From NCBI GenBank assembly GCA_016215705.1, contig JACRIR010000053.1:18010-82009 (forward strand): a stretch of 64,000 nucleotides of DNA, in the 5' to 3' direction. This stretch comes from Candidatus Poribacteria bacterium. GTDB lineage: Bacteria > Abyssobacteria > SURF-5. This document shows positions 57,562 through 64,000 of the stretch, piece by piece (positions within the stretch are counted from its first letter, which is position 1; the number at the start of each line of letters is the position of its first letter). Both the position numbers and the translations under genes were made by a program. The notes under the pieces were generated by a model. The model had not been told where the DNA came from. It worked only from the letters and a program-made list of their open reading frames with translations, and ran no database searches.

Positions 57562-59005
57562 GCCACATCACCGTCCTGACATCGAACGCAGGCCCCTCAG
57601 TGCAAATTCGGGTGAACCTGGCCTTTTGACCTGGCGCCTTGACGGCGCAAACGCACGAGATGCATGCGCCAAAACCGCAGGCCATTCTTTCCTCGAGAAG
57701 CGCTTCGCACGGAATGTTATAGTGGTCCGCAAGCCCGCTGAGCGCGGCCAGCATCGGCCTTGGCCCGCAGGCGAATATTCTGCTTGACCGCAGCGAATCC
57801 CGGTGGCTTTCAAGATATTCGGCGAGCGGTTGGGTCACAAGACCCCTGCGTCCGGCGCTGCCGTCATCGGTGCAGACTATGTGGTTTAAACGCATGCGCT
57901 CGAACATCTTCACCTTGTCTTTCCGCACGCCTCGCAACTCGAAGGGAAGCCTCGATCTTGTGACTGCCCCAAGAAACATCCTGACCTCGACACCACAATT
58001 CAGAAGCTCTTCAGCCAGAAGATTGAGTGGCGGCGCTCCAATGCCCCCGCCCACAAGCAGAGCAACCTTCGGCTTGGGGAAAAACGTGAACCCTTTGCCC
58101 AAAGGACCGACTATATTGATCTTGTCGCCGCTCGCATACTTCGCGAGCGCGCTGGTCCCGGGACCTTCCGGCAATCGCCTGTAAACCACCTCCAACTCCG
58201 GTTCCATCCAATTGATGAGACGGACTACATCCATGCCCGGATGATCTGAACCATATGAGGTGCTCCGGCGCGAAGACGGTCCATAAGAGGCGACGCTGAA
58301 CGGACGCCGAAGAAAAGGGCGCTGGCCCAGGAGTTCCAGCCCGCTCAGCTTTGGCCAATGCCGGTCGCTGCGCGCGTGACGCCGGTATCGAGGACTCTGC
58401 GCATGAGGCGCGGGGTCGCACATCACTTGCAGGAATTGGCCCGGCGTCGGCCTCTGAACAAGTCCGGTCCGCACGCGCAAAGAATGATGGTCTTTGATGA
58501 ACTGATTGTTCTCCAAAACCAAGCCGTCGAACTGGGAATCGAGGCGCGGAACCGGAATGGCAGAAACATCTCTTGCCAGCGACCGAACCTTGAGGGAATC
58601 AATTGGGGCGAAACCTTCCGCAAGAGCCTCGAGCAGTCTTGCGGGCTCTATGAAACCGAGATTATCCGACGGGTCCGCGCAGATTATGACACTGTCGGCG
58701 AAACCCGGCTTGGGGGTCAGCTTGCGCAACACTTGCGCGTCCGGTAATATGTAAAATTTCCACGAGGGTCTCCCCTTGTGCAGCCATATTAGATCAGGCT
58801 CAGAATATACGCCGTGTTCGCGGCTCGTGCGAGCCCTGGTGGAAACTCGCTCAGAAAGTTCTGCGCCGCCGTGGCAAAGTTTACCCCCCGTTTGCAGCCC
58901 TTTCGCATCGGAATAGATTGAGAGAAGTTCGGCGAGCGCAAAGCGGAGTTGCGGACGCGCAGTCTTCACAATGGCTGTTGTCACTTCAAAGGAACCCGCC
59001 TTCAT
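57554..59005 (-). CDS. pyrK: PyrK-type dihydroorotate dehydrogenase electron-transfer subunit with a long N-terminal extension
   Basis: PyrK carries FAD and [2Fe-2S] and links PyrD to NAD. Here FLRRPFSV (231-238) is the FAD motif, PGQF (188-191) precedes it, VALLVGGGIGAPPL is the NAD site, and Cys443, Cys448, Cys451 and Cys468 are the cluster ligands (MACGFGACISC, ICTEGPAFD). Length is 483 residues against about 260 usual. About 155 extra residues lie before the first PyrK strand (GLVLENNQFIK), with no family I recognise. Loops at 198-228 and 240-268 are also longer. The ATG follows the disA stop directly (TGAATG). No internal start with a ribosome site is evident, so the extension is likely translated. 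Confidence 0.82.
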   Translation of the reverse strand: MKAGSFEVTTAIVKTARPQLRFALAELLSIYSDAKGLQTGGKLCHGGAELSERVSTRARTSREHGVYSEPDLIWLHKGRPSWKFYILPDAQVLRKLTPKPGFADSVIICADPSDNLGFIEPARLLEALAEGFAPIDSLKVRSLARDVSAIPVPRLDSQFDGLVLENNQFIKDHHSLRVRTGLVQRPTPGQFLQVMCDPAPHAQSPRYRRHARSDRHWPKLSGLELLGQRPFLRRPFSVASYGPSSRRSTSYGSDHPGMDVVRLINWMEPELEVVYRRLPEGPGTSALAKYASGDKINIVGPLGKGFTFFPKPKVALLVGGGIGAPPLNLLAEELLNCGVEVRMFLGAVTRSRLPFELRGVRKDKVKMFERMRLNHIVCTDDGSAGRRGLVTQPLAEYLESHRDSLRSSRIFACGPRPMLAALSGLADHYNIPCEALLEERMACGFGACISCVCAVKAPGQKARFTRICTEGPAFDVRTVMWHA

Positions 59006-60091
59006 TCAGTGAAGATCGAAGATGAGTTGATTGCGAAGAAGTTTCAGGCCTTCCTTCAGTTTTTCGGCCCGCACGTCGCCCATTCCCTCGACCGCGGTCA
59101 GCTTCTCGTGCGGCGCCTGGATTATCGTCCTGAGATTGCTGAACGTGTTCACCAGATTCTCTATGACCGGCCGGGGAAGTCGGTGAGTTTTCGTCAGAAT
59201 CCTGTACCCTCGGGGAACAAGGTATTCGTCGACCGCGCTTATGTTGAGACCATACCCGAGCGCGTTGGATACGTTGCCGAGATTCAAGATTTCCATCGAG
59301 GAGAACTTGCCCAGACGGAAAAGCACTTCCTTCTCGCTCCGAATCTCTTTGTCGCGGTAGTAATCGCGGATGACCATCAAACCTTCATTGATGCTGTCCT
59401 CGAGCTCGCGCAACTGCATCTCAAGCAGACGCCCTTCGATCCCGAGCTCTATGATGTAATACTCTATCTCTCTGACGATCCTTAGCACCATTTCCGTCCG
59501 CTGCACAACACGGACGACGTCATAGATGGTAACCAAATCCTCGAGCTCGCGCACGCTGAGCTCCACCAGTACGCGGTCGAGCGCCGTCTTGTATTTCTCC
59601 AGTGTCTGGAGCGCCTGCGAGGCCTTGTTCAAGACGGTTGCAATATTGTCCAAAACATGCTTCTTGTCGCCCACGTAAAGCGTGACCGTCGAGCGGCGCT
59701 GCGAGATGGCAATCGTCATCTCGCCCGTCTGTTGCGCGAACCTTTGGGCTGCCCGGTGCCGCGTCCCGGTTTCCTCCGAATAGATAGTCTCATCCGGAAC
59801 AAGAAAAGTGTTGGCGGAGATTATTCGTGTGATTTCCTTGTCAACGAATATCGCGCCGTCCATCTTCGCAAGCTCATAGAGCAGCGTCGGCCGGAACGGG
59901 CAGTTTATCTTCACTCCGCCCTCCGCGAGAGCCCTGAGCTTGTGGCTGCTCGTGACCACTATGAGGCCGCCCGTGCCTGCCTGGAGGATGTAGGAAAGCC
60001 CTTCGCGCAACAGGCTCCCTGGGGCGACCTTGCGAAGCGCCTCGACAAATTTCTTGTCTTCGTAAAGACTTGCCTTGTCAACCGGAGTCAT
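59006..60091 (-). CDS. disA: DNA integrity scanning diadenylate cyclase DisA
   Basis: The 361 residues hold an N-terminal DAC domain with DGA (78-80) and RHR (111-113), the c-di-AMP synthesis motifs, then a helical linker and a C-terminal helix-hairpin-helix DNA-binding domain (LTAVEGMGDVRAEKLKEGL). It makes c-di-AMP from two ATP and senses branched DNA as an octamer. AAGGA lies five bases before the ATG. It is the first gene of the disA-pyrK-pyrD-pyrF-pyrE unit, an unusual partner for pyrimidine genes. Confidence 0.93.
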   Translation of the reverse strand: MTPVDKASLYEDKKFVEALRKVAPGSLLREGLSYILQAGTGGLIVVTSSHKLRALAEGGVKINCPFRPTLLYELAKMDGAIFVDKEITRIISANTFLVPDETIYSEETGTRHRAAQRFAQQTGEMTIAISQRRSTVTLYVGDKKHVLDNIATVLNKASQALQTLEKYKTALDRVLVELSVRELEDLVTIYDVVRVVQRTEMVLRIVREIEYYIIELGIEGRLLEMQLRELEDSINEGLMVIRDYYRDKEIRSEKEVLFRLGKFSSMEILNLGNVSNALGYGLNISAVDEYLVPRGYRILTKTHRLPRPVIENLVNTFSNLRTIIQAPHEKLTAVEGMGDVRAEKLKEGLKLLRNQLIFDLH

Positions 60092-60175
60092 GAGCGTCCT
60101 TCAATTCTTACGGAGACCGGGAAAGCCGAATGTGTCCCGCAATCTTGTTTTTGGGTTAGACTGCCGTAAGCGCAA

Positions 60176-60228
60176 ATTTATTCGCACTGCGTTTCCGGCG
60201 TCTTTCTGCCATGCGAATGCGAATAAAT
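60176..60228. repeat. Inverted repeat between disA and lysA
   Basis: The arms ATTTATTCGCA and TGCGAATAAAT (11 bases each, perfect) are 31 bases apart, and a further GCGC lies outside each arm. No T-run follows on either strand, so a terminator is uncertain; it could be an attenuating structure or a protein site. Confidence 0.4.
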
Positions 60229-60271
60229 CGGCGCCTCCTTGACTGCGGGAAAGTTTCATTCTGTATGATCT

Positions 60272-61519
60272 TCAAAACGATTCCAGCGCGACCATCTCCT
60301 CAAACGTCTGTCGGCGGCGGATGACCTTCTGTTGCGTTCCATCCACCATTACTTCGGCGATCAGCGGCCGGGAGTTGTAATTCGAGGACATGGTTGACCC
60401 ATAGGCGCCTGCGCTCATTATCGCTATCAATTCCCCCGGCTCGAGTTCGGGGAGTTCGCGGCCGCGTGCAAAGAAATCGGCCGACTCGCATATGCCTCCG
60501 ACAACGTCCGCAACCATCGTCCTCGCGGCGTCATCGCGATACTTGACGGGGATTATCCGGTGAAACGCCCCGTAAATACTCGGTCTTATCAGATCGTTCA
60601 TTGCGGCGTCGACGACCACAAATTTCTTGCTTCCCGTCGTTTTGACGTGCAACACCCGCGTCACGAGGACGCCCGCATTCCCGACAATAACCCTGCCCGG
60701 CTCAACAATTAGGGTGCATCCCGAATTCCTAATAAGCGGCCGAACGGCGCTTACGTACTCCTCAAAAGACGGAGGCTCCTCATTGTCGTATGTGATGCCT
60801 ATCCCGCCTCCCATATCCACGAATCGCAGCCCCAGCCCGAGCTGGTTGAGCTCCGCCACCAACCCGATAACCCGCTCGAGACTTTCGACGAAAGGAGATA
60901 ATTCCACTATCTGAGAGCCGATGTGTTTGTGAATTCCGACCACCTCGATGTTGGGCATGTCGGCAGCCTGCTTGTAAAACTCGACCGCATTTTCGATTGC
61001 GATGCCGAACTTGTTCTCCTTCAGCCCGGTCGAAATGTATGGATGCGTGCGGGGATCAATGTCGGGGTTAACCCTGAGAGCAACCCTCGCCGTGCGTCCC
61101 ATCTCCCTGGCGACGCGGCTGAGAAGATTGAGCTCGCTTTCTGAATCAATGTTGAACATGAGGACGTCGCAATCGAGCGCGGTCCTGAGCTCTTTCTCGG
61201 TTTTCGCATTGCCGTTGAAAACGACCTTTCGCGGAGGAATTCCTACACGAAGCGCGCGAAACAACTCGCCGCCGGAGACAACGTCCGCCCCCGAACCGGC
61301 ATCGGCCAGAACCTTCAGGATCGCCAGCGACGAATTTGCTTTAAAGGCAAAACATATTAAGTGTTCGATGCCGGCAAGCGAACTTTCAAACCGGCCATAG
61401 TGGCGCAATAACGTGTTCTTGCTGTAAAGATAGAAGGGCGTGCCCGCCGTCTCCGCTATCTGCGAAATCGGCAGGTCCTCACAGAAAAGCTCGCCTTCAC
61501 GATAGTTGAAAAGATTCAT
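60272..61519 (-). CDS. lysA: Diaminopimelate decarboxylase
   Basis: The PLP enzyme of 415 residues makes L-lysine from meso-diaminopimelate. HLICFAFKANSSLAIL carries the Schiff-base lysine (Lys60), FVDMGGGIGITY the phosphate-binding glycines, and VVGGICESADFF the substrate cysteine. The overall architecture is the alanine-racemase-like barrel plus C-terminal beta domain. The start ATG is at 61519. It appears to be a single-gene unit. Confidence 0.92.
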   Translation of the reverse strand: MNLFNYREGELFCEDLPISQIAETAGTPFYLYSKNTLLRHYGRFESSLAGIEHLICFAFKANSSLAILKVLADAGSGADVVSGGELFRALRVGIPPRKVVFNGNAKTEKELRTALDCDVLMFNIDSESELNLLSRVAREMGRTARVALRVNPDIDPRTHPYISTGLKENKFGIAIENAVEFYKQAADMPNIEVVGIHKHIGSQIVELSPFVESLERVIGLVAELNQLGLGLRFVDMGGGIGITYDNEEPPSFEEYVSAVRPLIRNSGCTLIVEPGRVIVGNAGVLVTRVLHVKTTGSKKFVVVDAAMNDLIRPSIYGAFHRIIPVKYRDDAARTMVADVVGGICESADFFARGRELPELEPGELIAIMSAGAYGSTMSSNYNSRPLIAEVMVDGTQQKVIRRRQTFEEMVALESF

Positions 61520-61671
61520 GTCGATAGACTAAAGCCGACCGTCTTGAGGCCGGCCCCCGATGATTCAAGGGGTGAAACCCGACGCGCGGCCTATGAGTAG
61601 TTATAACTCTTTTGCCTGTTTATACTAACATAAGCCTGAAGATTGTGTCAATGAGAAATTATGGGGAAGTC

Positions 61672-62364
61672 TCAGTGCTCGCCGTGTGAGTGTTCGTGAG
61701 TCTCCTCCTGGACGGCGCCGCCATGATGCTCGCCCTGTTCTTCGTGCTCGTGTTCCGGTTCCGCGCCCTCGGCATGCGTGTGCTCTAATTGCTCACCTGC
61801 TGCCTCTTCTCCGGGATGATGGTGTTCGGCGGTAGGCGCGCCGATTTTCCAGAAACCTCTTTCTTTCAGAACTTCCTCAAGCTTCTCTGCCTTCTCGGGG
61901 TTGGCCAGCGCGCGCATGTAATATACGATCTTCCACTGTGTCGCATCATCGATGATCTTTTCCCATCCGGGCATGCCGGTGTATCTGATTCCGTTATCTA
62001 TGATCCATTTGAGTTGCGCATCGGAGTATTCCTGAACATCAGGCGAGGCCAGGTCCGCCACCGGAGGATAGAACGATTTCGCAAAATCGGAGTCCGCATC
62101 GCCCTCGAGGTCGTGACATACGGCGCAATGGTGGCCGAAGTGTTCGCCACCCGTTAGAATGTTTTCTTCACTGTTTTCAATCCGGGTTGCGGGGGCCGCA
62201 GCCTCGGGAATCTTCCGATGCTTCATCATGGTTGCCATTTCTTCTTCCCACTCAGGCGGTTCAACCGTCGCCTTCTTTCCCACCAGGGAAAGCCCAAAAA
62301 CGCCTCCGATAATTCCGCAGACGATAATTCCCGCTATCAGACCGACCCAGAATTGCCTCTTCAT
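61672..62364 (-). CDS. Membrane-anchored c-type cytochrome with His-rich C-terminus
   Basis: This 230-residue protein starts with one N-terminal membrane helix (about 5-28) and has one heme motif CAVCH (Cys80, Cys83, His84) with Met131 (YTGMPGW) as the likely sixth ligand. The C-terminal 50 residues are an unusual tail, very rich in His, Glu and Gly (AEHHHPGEEAAGE and onward, ending HEHSHGEH), which could bind metal ions. The strong site GGAGGAG precedes the ATG at 62364. It is probably a periplasmic electron carrier, with partner unknown. Confidence 0.85.
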   Translation of the reverse strand: MKRQFWVGLIAGIIVCGIIGGVFGLSLVGKKATVEPPEWEEEMATMMKHRKIPEAAAPATRIENSEENILTGGEHFGHHCAVCHDLEGDADSDFAKSFYPPVADLASPDVQEYSDAQLKWIIDNGIRYTGMPGWEKIIDDATQWKIVYYMRALANPEKAEKLEEVLKERGFWKIGAPTAEHHHPGEEAAGEQLEHTHAEGAEPEHEHEEQGEHHGGAVQEETHEHSHGEH

Positions 62365-62484
62365 GACTCCTCCCCTTCCTGTGGCGCTACGCAGGTATTT
62401 GGCCAATGCGACGCATGTTGTGTTCGGGCTCAAGAGACTGTACAAATTATATATTGGATCGCCTGACCTCGCTAGTGCCAAGAT

Positions 62485-62521
62485 AAAAAAGGGGACAAGC
62501 CCGAACCACGGGCCTGTCCCC
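62485..62521 (-). terminator. Intrinsic terminator of the PLP-enzyme gene
   Basis: Arms of 13 bases (GGGGACAGGCCCG and CGGGCTTGTCCCC on the minus strand, one mismatch) enclose five bases, and TTTTTTATC follows on the minus strand. It begins 19 bases after the stop at 62540. The core GGGGACA recurs in the terminator at 52844. Confidence 0.8.
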
Positions 62522-62539
62522 GGTCCTCCCGAATCGTCC

Positions 62540-63715
62540 CTATATCACAGCAAGCGCTTGATCAAGGTCTGCAATGATATCCTCAACGTCCTCGAAGCCC
62601 ACGGCCAGACGCACAAGCTCGTCAGTGATGCCGATGGCGATCCGCTCGTCACGCGTCATGGCGTAATATGTCACTGTCGCCGGATGCGTAATCAGAGATT
62701 CAGGCCCGCCGAGGCTCGGCGCAATCAGGCAAAGCTTCAGCGTGTCGAGGAACTTCAACGTCTGCTCAAGGTTTCCTTTGACATCAAACGTGACCACACC
62801 CCCAAAACCGCGCATTTGCTCCTTCGCAAGCTTATGCTGCCGATGACTCGGCAAGGCGGGATAGTAGACCCGCTTGATCTTCGGGTGTTTCTCGAGGCGT
62901 TGCGCTACCTCCAGGGCCGTCTGGTTCTGCCTTTCCATCCTGAGCGAGTAAGTCTTCAGGCCGCGGAGCAAGAGAAAACACGAGTTCGGATCCGGCACGC
63001 CGCCGGTCATCTTCTGAAAATCCTTGATGCGTCCGAAAAACTTCCGGCTCGTCATCACTGCGCCCGACAGAATGTCGTTGTGGCCGGCAAGAAACTTTGT
63101 GCCGCTATGGATGACGATGTCGATTCCCGTCTTCAGCGGCTTTTGGTTATACGGCCCGCCAAACGTGCTGTCTATTACGGTCGTTATCTTATGTTTCCGA
63201 CCCAACTCCGAGATTCGCGCCAAATCCGCTATGTTGAGATACGGATTCGTGGGCGATTCGGAAAACAGCATGACGGTATTCTTTCGTATCGCCGCCTCCA
63301 TCTTCTCATAGTCACCCATCGGCACAACCGTCACTTCTATCCCGAAACGGGGAAGAAAGTTCTCGGCAAAATTGAGGGTCTGCTTGTAGGCGTCGTCAGT
63401 CAGAATGATGTGATCGCCCATCTTCATGAGCGCGAACACTGTCGCGCTGACCGCGCTCATCCCACAGTCGAACAGGAGACAGCATTCCGCGCCCTCGAGC
63501 ATCGCAAGCTTCTTTTCGGCGGCCTCCTGCGTCGGGTTTCCATATCGGCCGTATTCATAATGGCTTTTCTTGCCCGCCGTGTAGAGAGCGACCTCCTCCA
63601 TGTTCTGGAACACAAACGTCGATGATTGCACAATGGGAGTGGTCACGGAACCACGCCATCTTCTCTCGCCACCGTGCACCGCAATCGTTGATTCACCGCT
63701 CTTTGAAATGTCCAT
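62540..63715 (-). CDS. Cys/Met metabolism PLP enzyme (cystathionine gamma-synthase/lyase family)
   Basis: This 391-residue PLP enzyme belongs to the trans-sulfuration class. YEYGRYGNPTQEAAEKKLA at the N-terminus, IVIHSGTKFLAGHND with the Schiff-base lysine (Lys207), and PSLGGPESLITHPATVTYYA near the C-terminus are signature blocks. It could be a cystathionine gamma-synthase, cystathionine gamma-lyase or O-acetylhomoserine sulfhydrylase; family members share these motifs, and neither adjacent gene decides. The ATG at 63715 has GGAG about nine bases upstream; the frame is open to 63796. Confidence 0.88.
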   Translation of the reverse strand: MDISKSGESTIAVHGGERRWRGSVTTPIVQSSTFVFQNMEEVALYTAGKKSHYEYGRYGNPTQEAAEKKLAMLEGAECCLLFDCGMSAVSATVFALMKMGDHIILTDDAYKQTLNFAENFLPRFGIEVTVVPMGDYEKMEAAIRKNTVMLFSESPTNPYLNIADLARISELGRKHKITTVIDSTFGGPYNQKPLKTGIDIVIHSGTKFLAGHNDILSGAVMTSRKFFGRIKDFQKMTGGVPDPNSCFLLLRGLKTYSLRMERQNQTALEVAQRLEKHPKIKRVYYPALPSHRQHKLAKEQMRGFGGVVTFDVKGNLEQTLKFLDTLKLCLIAPSLGGPESLITHPATVTYYAMTRDERIAIGITDELVRLAVGFEDVEDIIADLDQALAVI

Positions 63716-63814
63716 TTCCGCCAACTCCGGTCCTCCTGTCTCACAATAGGCCAACGGGGTGTCTCGTTGTCCTCTCTTTGAACCATAAAAACGCAAGCTG
63801 CAACAAGAATCTAT

Positions 63815-63844
63815 AGATTACCACGAAACCCGCCAACACGTCAA
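63815..63844 (-). promoter_or_regulatory. Candidate promoter for the PLP-enzyme gene
   Basis: On the minus strand TTGACG (63839-63844) and TAATCT (63815-63820) are separated by 18 bases. The implied leader is about 90 bases before the ATG at 63715. The match is moderate. Confidence 0.45.
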
Positions 63845-63886
63845 ACCTTGACAACCTTGAGGGCCTGCGACATAAAAGGGGGATTG

Positions 63887-63915
63887 TTGACATTTGTTTT
63901 ATTTTTGTCTATGAT
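63887..63915 (+). promoter_or_regulatory. Near-consensus sigma-70 promoter
   Basis: TTGACA (63887-63892), a 17-base spacer and TATGAT (63910-63915) make an almost perfect promoter. It faces the gene that begins at 63970. The very AT-rich spacer supports strong activity. A palindrome starts directly after the -10 box, so the promoter is probably controlled. Confidence 0.8.
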
Positions 63916-63937
63916 ATTGTTGATATATATCAACAAT
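63916..63937. promoter_or_regulatory. Perfect 22-bp palindromic operator over the transcription start
   Basis: Each half reads ATTGTTGATAT followed by its exact complement, so the whole 22 bp is a perfect palindrome. It begins one base after the -10 box and covers the expected transcription start, the classic position for a repressor dimer. The binding protein is unknown. Confidence 0.7.
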
Positions 63938-63969
63938 AGAAGAGGAAACAGCCAAGAAGGGGGAACGCA

Positions 63970-64000
63970 ATGAACGCAGTCCAGCAGATCGAAACACGGA
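63970..64000 (+). CDS. Start of a gene cut by the right edge
   Basis: An ATG preceded by AAGGGGG (six bases of spacing) opens a frame reading MNAVQQIETR before the window ends. The promoter and operator described above control it. No function can be given from ten residues; autoregulation by its own product or a neighbour is possible. Confidence 0.65.
   Translation, partial: MNAVQQIETR

Noticed and set aside
62159-63625. 488-codon plus-strand open frame
   Set aside because: It is antisense to the PLP-enzyme gene over most of its length, and the translation has no domain and an odd basic composition. The minus-strand protein has clear family motifs.
1-64000. CRISPR array, tRNA, rRNA or insertion sequence
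   Set aside because: I looked for regular direct repeats with spacers, tRNA-like cloverleaf sequences and transposase motifs and saw none.

Overview
The window is a piece of chromosome from an uncultured-type Gram-negative bacterium. An outer-membrane polysaccharide export system (Wza-like lipoprotein, Wzc-like tyrosine autokinase, outer-membrane beta-barrel), a DsrMK/TmcBC-like membrane redox pair, a membrane-anchored c-type cytochrome, DisA and a PyrD/PyrK-type dihydroorotate dehydrogenase occur together. That mix fits deep-branching, probably anaerobic groups (deltaproteobacterial or candidate-phylum lineages), but nothing here fixes the taxon. Starts are often TTG or GTG, genes are tightly packed, and I saw no tRNA, rRNA, CRISPR array, insertion sequence or intact mobile element.

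Region 1 (about 109-32604, all minus strand) is one very long exopolysaccharide locus, read from right to left. An N-acyl-D-amino-acid amidohydrolase and a small secreted protein come first. An outer-membrane barrel, Wza-like exporter, Wzc-like kinase and Wzy-like polymerase with TPRs follow. After these comes a long run of glycosyltransferases interleaved with four cobalamin-binding radical SAM enzymes, two methyltransferases, a Wzx-like flippase, a second Wzy/ligase protein, a FemAB-like acyltransferase, a DegT-type aminotransferase, two carbohydrate deacetylases (CE4 and ChbG/YdjC) and, last, the sugar-phosphate transferase that starts the lipid-linked repeat unit. Most neighbours overlap by 4 bases or lie a few bases apart, so a single transcription unit is likely. 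The products suggest a heavily modified, amino-sugar-containing polymer.

Region 2 (33040-36490, minus) holds a TmcC/DsrM-like cytochrome b and a TmcB/DsrK-like iron-sulfur protein followed by a single-domain response regulator, with a good promoter and an intrinsic terminator. Region 3 (36500-39220) is a disturbed patch: period-7 tandem repeats of several different unit sequences, a remnant of a GH1 beta-glucosidase, an SDR gene that carries one repeat array inside its reading frame, and a membrane protein gene whose stop codon lies in a (GGGTTTA)n array.

Region 4 (39385-52817, plus) is a second glycan locus: five GT2 enzymes, two GT4 enzymes, a YfhO-like and a DUF2723-type GT-C membrane protein, a methyltransferase and a SPASM-like radical SAM protein. 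Polyprenyl-phosphate sugar synthases next to multi-spanning GT-C proteins suggest lipid-linked or protein glycosylation. A hairpin terminator separates it from region 5 (52950-63715, minus), which carries housekeeping genes: rmlA-like nucleotidyltransferase, a SPOR protein, the unit disA-pyrK-pyrD-pyrF-pyrE-acetyltransferase, lysA, a cytochrome c with a histidine-rich tail, and a Cys/Met metabolism PLP enzyme. At the right edge a near-consensus promoter with a perfect 22-bp palindrome drives a gene that runs off the window. At the left edge the last residues of a plus-strand gene are visible.
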